From an uncultured Akkermansia sp. (lineage in GTDB: Bacteria; Verrucomicrobiota; Verrucomicrobiia; Verrucomicrobiales; Akkermansiaceae): 32,842 nucleotides of DNA. A program made the translations under genes and the position numbers. Under the pieces are notes generated by a model. That model was not told the DNA's origin. It saw nothing but the letters and a program-made list of their open reading frames with translations, and did not search any database. Numbering within the stretch: the first letter of the stretch is position 1; each line of letters begins with the position of its first letter. Shown piece by piece: positions 13,280 to 20,554 of the stretch. The stretch covers positions 1-32,842 of the forward strand of contig CANQBZ010000025.1 in assembly GCA_947589295.1 (NCBI GenBank). Reading direction: 5' to 3'.

Positions 13280-16057
13280 ATGAAAAAGAAAATAGCACTA
13301 GCGGGAAATCCGAACAGCGGGAAGACATCCCTCTTCAATGAACTGACGGGAGCGAATCAATACGTAGGGAATTGGCCCGGAGTGACAGTAGAGCGCAAGA
13401 CGGGCGAATTGAAGGAACACGCCGGAGTCGAGCTGTTGGATTTGCCGGGCATCTATTCCCTTTCACCGTATTCACCAGAGGAGGTAATTACGCGCCGCTA
13501 CCTGCTGGATGAGAAGCCGGATCTGATCGTGAACGTGATCGATGCCACGAATATGGAGCGCAACCTCTACCTCACTTCGCAGCTCATGGAGGCGGGGCTG
13601 CCGATGATCGTGGCATTGAATATGATTGACCTGGCAGAGCAGCGGGGAAGGCGCATCGATGCCGAGGCGCTAAGCCGCAAGCTGGGTTGCCCGGTGGTCA
13701 AGATAAGCGCGCTGCACCATACCGGTATACGCGAGCTGACAGACTTATTGCTCGGAGCCCTACCCGCTGCACCTTCACCGCTCAGGTTTCGGGAGTCAGT
13801 GGAAGCGGTCATCACAGAACTGCGCACCCGTTTTTCCTGCAGCCGCCTGCAGGCCGTAAAAATGCTGGAGGACGATCCGCGCGCGCTGGATGGACACAAC
13901 ACGGCCGAACGTCACGAAATCGAGGACAAAAGGCTGGCACTGGAAAAGGAGGCGGACGACGACATGGCTTCCATCATCGCCGGTGGTCGCTATGATGCCA
14001 TTTGCTTGTTCATGAAGGAAGTGCTGAATGGGGAGAGACAGGTTGAAAGCTTTTCCGCTCGCGTGGATCGCCTGCTGACGCATCGTGTATGGGGTCTGGT
14101 CATTTTCGTGCTGGTCATGTGGGCCATCTACTACATCTCCATCGGCACAGTAGGCAGTTGGGGAACCGATTGGGCAAATGACGTACTTTTCGGCCCGGTC
14201 GTGGGCGGCTGGCTTGCCGGGTTCATCGGCACCGATCCCGCATCGGCGGAAAGTCTCACCCTGTTCGGTGCCGTGCTGTCCATGTGCCTCATCTTCCCGG
14301 CGACGCTGCGCCGTCTGCACGATGTCGGTCTGAATGGCTCGTGGCTCTACTTGGCCATTGCCCCCTTCCTTTTGGAGTACATGTGCCCACACCTGCCGGG
14401 CTGGCTGCACACGGGCGTCATGTACCTGCTCAACATCGCCAACGCTTTCCTGCTGCTCGCCTGCATCGGCTTCCGTGGTACGGCACACGCAAATCAGTAC
14501 GGCAGCGTGCCTTCCGGCGTGGGTCTGCATCCTTTTCGACTGGAGGGACGCGCCGCCCGTACGGAGTACATCCTGTGGCTGGTCCTGCTTAGCGGCGTGA
14601 GCGTCGGCGTATCCCTACTCGGTCGAGTCGGGTTGGGCTGCAGCGCACAACTCAGTTCCCTGCTCACGGACGGCATTGTGGCGGGCGTAGGAGCCGTGTT
14701 AGGTTTCCTGCCGCAAATGGCGGTGCTCTTTCTCCTGCTCTCGCTGCTGGAAGATTGCGGGTACATGGCACGTGTAGCTTTCATGATGGATCGCATCTTC
14801 CGGACCATCGGTTTGTCCGGTAAATCCTTCATTCCCCTGCTCGTTTCCATGGGCTGCGGCGTGCCGGGGGTCATGGCCACGCGCACCATCGAGAATGAAA
14901 AGGATCGCCGCATGACCATCATGCTCACCACCTTCGTACCTTGCGGCGCCAAGCTGCCCATCATCGCGCTCATCGGCGCCGTGGTCGGACAAAGTCCCAC
15001 CATCGCCACCATCGCCTACTTTGCCGGCATCGCCTCTGTCATCCTCGGCGGCCTCATGCTGCGTAAGACCCACATGTTTGCCGGCGGCTACACTCCCTTT
15101 GTCATGGAATTGCCGCCCTACCATATCCCGCGCGGCACCAACATCAACTTGCGCGCCATGGAACGCTGTAAAGCTTTCGTGCACAAGGCTGGCACCATCA
15201 TATTCATCGCCTCGGCCATCATCTGGTTCACCAGCAACTATACCTGGACCATGCGCTTCCTCGATACGTCGGAAAATGAAGCCGCCATCGAGCAGAGCAT
15301 GCTCGCCGATGTAGGCCACCAGTTTGCTCCCATCTTTGCGCCGCTCGGCTGGGGAGATTGGCGTCCCGCCGTGGCCACGGTCACCGGTCTCGTTGCCAAA
15401 GAAAATGTGGTGGGGACTTTCGGCGTCCTCTACGCTGGCAATGCGGATAAAAAAGACGGCTCAATCGAGGCACCGCAGCCGACTCCTGACGCTGCCCAAG
15501 CTCCGGCAGAGGAGGGTGAGGATTCCCTGCCCAACTCCTCCATCCTTCCAAAATGCAACATGCTCACAGCCCTCACCATGCTTTTGTGCCAGGCGGACGC
15601 CGATATACGCTCCGCCTCCCCAGCTGAACCCGCCCCTCCGGCAGAAAACACGCAGGAGAACACGGATGCTGATCAAAGTTGGTTGACCTCCCTCACGCAA
15701 TTTTTCTTCGGCGTGGAGGAAGATGAAGAAACAAGCGGCGTGGCCGCGGCAATTCAGGCATCCGGAGCCTTCACCTCCCTCAGCGCGCTTTCATTCATGC
15801 TCTTCAACCTGCTCTGCGCCCCATGTTTCGCCGCCTGCGGCGCCATCCGGCGCGAAATGAACAGCGGACTGTGGACATGGTTTGCCATCGGCTACATGTG
15901 CGTGTGGGCGTATTTCATGGCTTTGCTCGTCTATCAAATCGGCACCTGGGTGAGTACCGGCGTCTTTGCCACCGGACAATTAATGGCCTGCGCGGTTGGT
16001 CTGGGTATCCTCTACATGCTGCTGAGGCGCAAACCTCAACCCCTTCAGAAACTCTAA
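13280..16057 (+). CDS. feoB: ferrous iron transporter FeoB with an inserted DUF805-like domain
   Basis: Fe2+ uptake protein of the inner membrane. The N-terminal GTPase domain has G1 GNPNSGKTS (9-17), G3 DLPG (54-57) and G4 NMID (114-117). The membrane core has LEDCGYMARVAFMMDR, MGCGVPG, FVPCGAKLP, VAKENVVGT and LCAPCFA motifs. At 925 residues it is about 150-200 longer than usual. Between the first core membrane segment (about 270-290) and LTDGIVAGVGAVLGF (462-476) lies an insertion (about 320-440) with DUF805 hallmarks in permuted order: RRLHDVGLNGSW (344-355), GT...NQYG (400-408), then GRAARTEY (423-430). A second, low-complexity insertion rich in Ala, Pro and Glu lies at about 721-825, before the last core motifs. 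Transport activity is expected but the role of the insertions is unknown. Confidence 0.92.
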   Translation: MKKKIALAGNPNSGKTSLFNELTGANQYVGNWPGVTVERKTGELKEHAGVELLDLPGIYSLSPYSPEEVITRRYLLDEKPDLIVNVIDATNMERNLYLTSQLMEAGLPMIVALNMIDLAEQRGRRIDAEALSRKLGCPVVKISALHHTGIRELTDLLLGALPAAPSPLRFRESVEAVITELRTRFSCSRLQAVKMLEDDPRALDGHNTAERHEIEDKRLALEKEADDDMASIIAGGRYDAICLFMKEVLNGERQVESFSARVDRLLTHRVWGLVIFVLVMWAIYYISIGTVGSWGTDWANDVLFGPVVGGWLAGFIGTDPASAESLTLFGAVLSMCLIFPATLRRLHDVGLNGSWLYLAIAPFLLEYMCPHLPGWLHTGVMYLLNIANAFLLLACIGFRGTAHANQYGSVPSGVGLHPFRLEGRAARTEYILWLVLLSGVSVGVSLLGRVGLGCSAQLSSLLTDGIVAGVGAVLGFLPQMAVLFLLLSLLEDCGYMARVAFMMDRIFRTIGLSGKSFIPLLVSMGCGVPGVMATRTIENEKDRRMTIMLTTFVPCGAKLPIIALIGAVVGQSPTIATIAYFAGIASVILGGLMLRKTHMFAGGYTPFVMELPPYHIPRGTNINLRAMERCKAFVHKAGTIIFIASAIIWFTSNYTWTMRFLDTSENEAAIEQSMLADVGHQFAPIFAPLGWGDWRPAVATVTGLVAKENVVGTFGVLYAGNADKKDGSIEAPQPTPDAAQAPAEEGEDSLPNSSILPKCNMLTALTMLLCQADADIRSASPAEPAPPAENTQENTDADQSWLTSLTQFFFGVEEDEETSGVAAAIQASGAFTSLSALSFMLFNLLCAPCFAACGAIRREMNSGLWTWFAIGYMCVWAYFMALLVYQIGTWVSTGVFATGQLMACAVGLGILYMLLRRKPQPLQKL

Positions 16058-16072
16058 ATATCTCGCTGTTCT

Positions 16073-16279
16073 ATGGGCGATATCATCATCATAGGCCTTC
16101 TTGTCATCGCCGGCATATGGGCTCTTTTCTCCTGTCTGCGCAAGCGCGGCTGCACATCATGCTCAGGCACCAGCCCATGCGCCAACTGTTCCCGTGCATG
16201 CTGCGGTCGCAACGTCACTCGTTGTCTTAACTCCTCCCAGCCCGGAGGAACCTCTGATTCTAAACCTCCGGACGTTTAA
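16073..16279 (+). CDS. FeoB-associated Cys-rich membrane protein
   Basis: 68 residues: one N-terminal membrane segment (IIIIGLLVIAGIWALFSCL), then a short Cys-rich tail with eight cysteines in patterns such as CTSC, CANC and RACC. Its size, layout and position 15 bases after feoB fit the small Cys-rich proteins found next to feoB, which may help iron handling. Exact function is not established. Confidence 0.75.
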   Translation: MGDIIIIGLLVIAGIWALFSCLRKRGCTSCSGTSPCANCSRACCGRNVTRCLNSSQPGGTSDSKPPDV

Positions 16280-16284
16280 ACTTT

Positions 16285-16305
16285 GCTGTTCGGCAGCTGC
16301 TTTTT
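16285..16305 (+). terminator. possible terminator after the feo cluster
   Basis: A short GCTG/CAGC hairpin is followed by TGCTTTTT. The stem has only four pairs, so confidence is low. Confidence 0.3.
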
Positions 16306-16375
16306 GACTCGTTGAAACAAACCGAGTTGAGCATCCGCTGTGTAACAATTCTTCATTAAAACAATAAAATAAACT

Positions 16376-17593
16376 ATGAAAACAAAAACAATCATTCGAA
16401 GCATCCTGGCTGGCCTCGTGGCTATGCCGGCACTCTCCCCGGCTGATGAAACTCCACAGCCGGGCGATATTCTGGAAGGCATCAACATGTTCACCCCCGA
16501 GGAGGGTGACCCCGCCTACAAAGTGCGAGCTAATGCAACATACGGTACTCAGTGGGGGCTTGACCTAGCTTACGGCTACTGGGGAACCCATCGTGCCTCC
16601 ACAAATACGCCGTGCAACAACAACTTCGCCCTCATCCACGGTCAGCTCAATCAGCGCCTCATCAAAGACGATATCAACGGCGGCACTTGGCTGCGTGTGG
16701 AGATATCTGGTTCATGGGCGCTCGATCCTGATTCTGCCCGAGCCAATGATTCGGCGACGTACGTGGAGGGCTTTGGCACCTCCACCTCCATGCATCCGGA
16801 TGTGATGGGTCCACATGATCTCTTCTTTCCGGAAGTGGCGCTCATGCACTATTTCGCCGACAAGCGAGCCTGCCTCATCGCCGGCGTCGTGAATCTCACC
16901 AACTACTTTGACGCCGTAAGCATCGCCAATGATACCTTCTCCTCCTTCGTCAACTCCGGCTTTGTGAACTCCACCATCCTACCCTTGGTGGACAGCAATG
17001 TCGGCGCCGTACTGCAGGTGGAGCTAGGCAGGAAAAACTACGTGATGGCTGCCGTCTCTCGCACCGGTGTCGAGATGGGCTACGACCCCTTCAACGGGCA
17101 AAGCGATGGGTACTGCGTGGTCGGTGAATATGGACACATTTTCTGCGAAGGAAAGGGAACGATTCGACTCAATCCCTTCTTCCAAATGCTCGATGAAGAA
17201 CGCGAAGAAGGCGCACGCCATCGCCGCAACGCCGGTCTCGTCGGTAGTGTGGAATACTCTCCCAACGAGCACGTCACCGTCTATGTCCGCTCCGGCTTCG
17301 GCGCCAAACAGGATCTCGGCAACTCGGCTGAATTTTCCCTGGGCGCACACCTCCATCCCTTCTCACGCCGTGCCGACGACTTCATCGGCATCTCCTACGG
17401 CGTTTTCAAGGGCGCCAACTCCATCGATGACCCCACCGAGCACAACCGTGAGAGCGTGTTGGAACTCATGTACAACCTGCAGCTCATGGAGTGGTTCAAG
17501 GTAGTGCCGCATTTTCAATACATCCACAACCCCGCTTACTCGGCAAACTCCGACGCCTGCGTGTTTGGCGTACAGGGCGTCTTTTCTTTCTGA
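16376..17593 (+). CDS. OprB-like carbohydrate-selective outer-membrane porin
   Basis: 405 residues with a signal peptide (IIRSILAGLVAMPALSPA, then DE). The mature part has alternating beta-strand character and ends in VQGVFSF with the C-terminal Phe typical of outer-membrane barrels. Segments such as FFPEVALMHYFADKRACLIAGVVNLTNYFD and FGAKQDLGNSAEFSLGAHLHPFSRRADDFIGISYG (each shown here only in part by family) resemble OprB porins for sugars. Substrate specificity cannot be told. It is followed by a strong terminator and is probably monocistronic. Confidence 0.78.
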   Translation: MKTKTIIRSILAGLVAMPALSPADETPQPGDILEGINMFTPEEGDPAYKVRANATYGTQWGLDLAYGYWGTHRASTNTPCNNNFALIHGQLNQRLIKDDINGGTWLRVEISGSWALDPDSARANDSATYVEGFGTSTSMHPDVMGPHDLFFPEVALMHYFADKRACLIAGVVNLTNYFDAVSIANDTFSSFVNSGFVNSTILPLVDSNVGAVLQVELGRKNYVMAAVSRTGVEMGYDPFNGQSDGYCVVGEYGHIFCEGKGTIRLNPFFQMLDEEREEGARHRRNAGLVGSVEYSPNEHVTVYVRSGFGAKQDLGNSAEFSLGAHLHPFSRRADDFIGISYGVFKGANSIDDPTEHNRESVLELMYNLQLMEWFKVVPHFQYIHNPAYSANSDACVFGVQGVFSF

Positions 17594-17621
17594 ACTTTTG
17601 TCGGTGCTGTAATGTGTATGC

Positions 17622-17667
17622 ACCCGGCGCAGTGGCTCACCCTGCTGCGCCGGGTTTCTCTTTTTTT
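17622..17667 (+). terminator. strong rho-independent terminator of the porin gene
   Basis: ACCCGGCGCAG (17622-17632) and CTGCGCCGGGT (17645-17655) form a perfect 11-bp stem with a 12-base loop, followed by a T-rich run. Confidence 0.9.
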
Positions 17668-17690
17668 CTCATCCACGCAGAAAATTTTGC

Positions 17691-17719
17691 TGGACAAATC
17701 TCCAAAGTCTGTCTATACT
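17691..17719 (+). promoter_or_regulatory. tRNA-Met promoter
   Basis: TGGACA (17691-17696), 17-base spacer, TATACT (17714-17719), 12 bases before the tRNA gene. Confidence 0.65.
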
Positions 17720-17731
17720 CCGCCCACACAA

Positions 17732-17803
<72 letters not shown>

Positions 17804-17822
17804 GCAAAAAACAAGTATTTTA

Positions 17823-17863
17823 GCGTCTGTCAGAAGTTGTAAGCAACTGACAGACGCATTTTT
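17823..17863 (+). terminator. terminator after tRNA-Met
   Basis: GCGTCTGTCAG (17823-17833) and CTGACAGACGC (17847-17857) form an 11-bp stem, with a smaller AGTTG/CAACT hairpin as an alternative inside, followed by ATTTTT. Confidence 0.88.
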
Positions 17864-17897
17864 ATCTTGGCAAGGGGTCGGGGCGTATGGTAAAGAG

Positions 17898-17916
17898 GGG
17901 GCACGTTTAGGGGCAC
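17898..17916 (+). repeat. GGGGCAC direct repeat between two tRNA genes
   Basis: Two copies of GGGGCAC lie 12 bases apart (17898-17904, 17910-17916). Short direct repeats of this kind beside tRNA genes can be arm-type sites for tyrosine recombinases. No integrase gene is present in the window. Confidence 0.3.
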
Positions 17917-17953
17917 ATAAAAAAAGTTTCATGAATCGACAACGTGAAAAGGC

Positions 17954-17982
17954 TTGACTTTGCACGTAGACTTTGCTTGAAT
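17954..17982 (+). promoter_or_regulatory. tRNA-Leu promoter
   Basis: TTGACT (17954-17959), 17-base spacer, TTGAAT (17977-17982), 15 bases before the tRNA. Confidence 0.55.
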
Positions 17983-17997
17983 GTGCGAGCGACATTT

Positions 17998-18077
17998 GCC
18001 GGCTTGGCGGAATTGGTAGACGCGCTCGACTCAAAATCGAGTTCTAACGAGTGTGGGTTCGAGTCCCACAGCCGGTA
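17998..18077 (+). tRNA. tRNA-Leu (anticodon CAA)
   Basis: 80-base class II tRNA. Acceptor GCCGGCT/AGCCGGT, D region TGGCGGAATTGGTAGACGC, anticodon loop CTCAAAA, short variable arm, T arm GTGGG-TTCGAGT-CCCAC. CCA is not encoded. The first pair is G1-U72. The ispH start codon lies 29 bases downstream, so both may share a transcript. Confidence 0.92.
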
Positions 18078-18106
18078 TAGCAGCACACTTTTGGAGCTGT
18101 AATATC

Positions 18107-19297
18107 ATGGTCAAAAGCATCAATGTTCGTCGGCCTGACATTCTGCCCGAGGTGCGCGCCGAGGTGGCGAAGTATCGTAGCGATCTGGTGGAACGGATAC
18201 GCGCGAATGGGAATCGGCTGACCTTACCCGGGCTTGAAATCCTCTTGGCAAGCGCCTTTGGCTTTTGCGACGGGGTGCAGCGCGCCATAGAAATTGCCTA
18301 CGCGGCCTGCCACGTTTTCAAAGGAAAGCGCATCTGGCTTATTGGTGAAATCATCCACAATCCGGATGTCAATGCCAGCTTGGATTCCATGGGCGTACTG
18401 CGTCTGCCATGGAACATTGATGGCAAGGGTTACGAACATCTCGGGCCCCAAGATGCCGTCATCATCCCCGCTTTCGGTGTGTCTGTAGAGCTGAGCCACC
18501 TGCTTGAGCAACGTGGAGTACAGCTTATTGACAGCACGTGCGGCAATGTCATTAAAGTGTGGCAGCGCGTACGCTCATACGCCCAGCGCGGCATCACCAG
18601 CATCATCCATGGAAAAGCACGCCACGAGGAGAGCATGGCCACGGCCTCCCACTCGCGCGGCGAAGATCACTGCGGCCGCTTCCTTATCATCTACAGCCAG
18701 CAAGATGTCAACATACTATCTGACTACATCGTGCATGGAGGCGATAAGGCCGCTTTTCTGAAGCATTTTGCAGGCTGTCACTCACCGAACTTTGACCCGG
18801 ACACGGACCTGTTTGAAATAGGCATGGCCAATCAAACGACCATGCTCAAGGAAGAAACCGCGCGTTTCCAGCACATGCTGCGCGAATCAGTGTGCAAGCG
18901 GGATGGCACAGACGTGCATTTTCACGCATTTGATACCATATGCGGCGCCACGCAAGACCGCCAGCAGGCTCTTTTCGACTTGCTGGATTCTGAGCCAGAT
19001 TCCATGTTTATCATTGGAGGCTACAACAGCTCAAATACCTCCCACTTAGCGCAAATCGCAGCCAGACGCTTACCTACCTATTTTGTGCGTGATAGCGCCT
19101 GTCTGCCAAATCTCGACTATGCGCTAGCTTACCAGCCCGAGACACGGCGCGAGGAGGCGACTCCCCTGCCTCCTGTAGCCGCAGATATGAAGAGCACTTG
19201 GCGCGTCGGCGTTACTGCGGGAGCATCCTGTCCGGCAAATATCATCGAGGGGGTCATCCGCCGCATTGCCGAGCTGCGCGGATGCGCCATTGCGTGA
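18107..19297 (+). CDS. ispH: 4-hydroxy-3-methylbut-2-enyl diphosphate reductase, long form
   Basis: Last enzyme of the MEP isoprenoid pathway; an iron-sulfur enzyme making IPP and DMAPP. The three cluster cysteines are C54 (GFCDGVQRAI), C145 (DSTCGNV) and C279 (ICGATQDRQ). Other family motifs are GEIIHNPDVN, GYNSSNTSHL and VTAGASCP. The 396 residues include an extra N-terminal segment (ANGNRLTLPG) seen in long cyanobacterial/plant-type IspH rather than in the ~315-residue form. I chose the ATG at 18107; the open frame upstream lies inside tRNA-Leu. Confidence 0.9.
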   Translation: MVKSINVRRPDILPEVRAEVAKYRSDLVERIRANGNRLTLPGLEILLASAFGFCDGVQRAIEIAYAACHVFKGKRIWLIGEIIHNPDVNASLDSMGVLRLPWNIDGKGYEHLGPQDAVIIPAFGVSVELSHLLEQRGVQLIDSTCGNVIKVWQRVRSYAQRGITSIIHGKARHEESMATASHSRGEDHCGRFLIIYSQQDVNILSDYIVHGGDKAAFLKHFAGCHSPNFDPDTDLFEIGMANQTTMLKEETARFQHMLRESVCKRDGTDVHFHAFDTICGATQDRQQALFDLLDSEPDSMFIIGGYNSSNTSHLAQIAARRLPTYFVRDSACLPNLDYALAYQPETRREEATPLPPVAADMKSTWRVGVTAGASCPANIIEGVIRRIAELRGCAIA

Positions 19298-19299
19298 GG

Positions 19300-19857
19300 T
19301 CAAAGACCGCAAATGATCTCAGCCACACGCTGGGCGTGCCTCCGCGCTTTCTGAATAATTTGCGGGCTGTGCTCCTTGCGATCTCCATACGACACCCCGC
19401 CTGTGAACACGTAGCCGACAAAATCCATCTGCGTGAGTCGACACGTAGCCTTAACAGCGGGGATGATAATATCCTCAATCTCCAGTCCCAACGGTGAACT
19501 GTGCCGATACGCCTCCTCCGGCGCCCCTGTGGTGAAGGATAGCACCACTTTCTTCCTCTTCAATTTGTCCCCGCCACTGCCGTGCGAAAAACCGCGTACA
19601 AAGCATCTTTCCATCCATCTCTCCATCAAAGAGGGCATGTGGTACCAAAATACGGGAAATTGCAGGACAATGACATCTGCCGCCACCAGCTTCGCCTGCT
19701 CCGTTGGCACATCAATTTTAAAGTCCGGGTACAGAGCATCCAAAATATCTACCTGAACGCCATCCACCAGCTCTTGCAGAGTCTCAATAATCGTTTTATT
19801 GACCACGGAATCATGCGCCAGATCCGTGTGTCCACTCACTATAAGTACATTTTTCAT
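19300..19857 (-). CDS. NAD(P)H-dependent flavoprotein oxidoreductase (MdaB/KefF-like flavodoxin fold)
   Basis: 185 residues with a flavodoxin-like fold: MKNVLIVSGH at the N-terminus (phosphate-binding loop), ADVIVLQFPVFWYHMPSLMERWMER, then KKVVLSFTTGAPEEAY. This is the pattern of FMN/FAD-dependent quinone reductases such as MdaB, KefF and YwrO. Substrate is unknown. It converges with ispH; the two stops are almost adjacent, so one would not expect a terminator between them. The start lies just after the rpmE terminator. Confidence 0.82.
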   Translation of the reverse strand: MKNVLIVSGHTDLAHDSVVNKTIIETLQELVDGVQVDILDALYPDFKIDVPTEQAKLVAADVIVLQFPVFWYHMPSLMERWMERCFVRGFSHGSGGDKLKRKKVVLSFTTGAPEEAYRHSSPLGLEIEDIIIPAVKATCRLTQMDFVGYVFTGGVSYGDRKEHSPQIIQKARRHAQRVAEIICGL

Positions 19858-19884
19858 ATTTTACGATCAGTTTCGCTTTTCAGG

Positions 19885-19923
19885 GCAAAAAGAACCCGGG
19901 CAGGTTTGTAAGACCACCCGGGT
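19885..19923 (-). terminator. rho-independent terminator of rpmE
   Basis: On the minus strand ACCCGGG (from 19923) pairs with CCCGGGT (to 19894), with further pairs inward, followed by TTCTTTTT. Confidence 0.8.
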
Positions 19924-19948
19924 CAGCCTCATGTTCATGCCGGTCCCC

Positions 19949-20221
19949 TCAGGAAGCCTTGGCAGGCTTTTTGGCGCGGCGCACCGCCCCAAACCGCTTC
20001 TGGAACTTATCAATGCGTCCCTCTGTATCCACAAATTGATTGCGACCGGTGAAGAAAGGGTGCGAATCAGATGTAATACCGCAGGACACAACATAGTGCT
20101 CCACTCCATCAATCTCCTCCGTTTTAGCAGACTTCACGGTAGAGCGGGTAATAAAACGGCGCCCGGTGGAGATATCCACAAAGACGACCGGATGATAATC
20201 GGGGTGCAGATCTTTTTTCAT
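19949..20221 (-). CDS. rpmE2: 50S ribosomal protein bL31, type B
   Basis: 90 residues starting MKKDLHPDYHPVVFVD, with FITRSTVKSAKT and SDSHPFFTGRNQFVDTEGRIDKFQKRF. This is the type B form, which lacks the zinc-binding CxxC of type A. The start at 20221 matches the family; the longer frame to 20287 covers the promoter. A GAAACG/CGTTTC hairpin (20227-20241) stands 5 bases before the ATG. It has its own promoter and terminator. Confidence 0.93.
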   Translation of the reverse strand: MKKDLHPDYHPVVFVDISTGRRFITRSTVKSAKTEEIDGVEHYVVSCGITSDSHPFFTGRNQFVDTEGRIDKFQKRFGAVRRAKKPAKAS

Positions 20222-20226
20222 AACAT

Positions 20227-20241
20227 GAAACGCTGCGTTTC
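20227..20241 (-). promoter_or_regulatory. hairpin just upstream of the bL31 start codon
   Basis: GAAACG and CGTTTC with a 3-base loop form a small hairpin 5 bases before the rpmE2 ATG, where a ribosome would load. It could tune translation, but this is not shown. Confidence 0.3.
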
Positions 20242-20259
20242 CATCGCAGCTCGCGGCAG

Positions 20260-20287
20260 AGTTTATCATGCTTAAGCTGACTGTCAA
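20260..20287 (-). promoter_or_regulatory. rpmE2 promoter
   Basis: Minus strand TTGACA (20282-20287), 16-base spacer, TAAACT (20260-20265). Confidence 0.55.
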
Positions 20288-20554
20288 GCAAATATTCAGT
20301 TGCTCGTTCGCAAATTTACGTCTGCCCTCAATTATCCATAACTGGCGGAATTATGGATGCCGTGGTAAAGTGTTTTATCGGAGCATGAGATTTGCCCAGA
20401 TGGGCAATCAACCTGCGGGTGCGAGACAAGACTCACAGCGTCAATCCCGGCATCCGAATTGAAAACATACTCAAACGAGTAGGATCATTTTATACACCCT
20501 TCCGCCCGATGTGCACGCGCAGACCGAGGCGGAAAGGTGGCTGCATGGTTGCCG
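20288..20554. other. intergenic region between rpmE2 and the gyrA 3' end
   Basis: No gene is apparent. It holds two clear inverted repeats: ATCCATAA/TTATGGAT (20334-20358) and TTGCCCAGATGGGCAA (20392-20407). Near 20515-20550 complementary TTCCGCC/GGCGGAA arms lie after gyrA, but no T-run follows, so I do not call a terminator. Confidence 0.5.
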
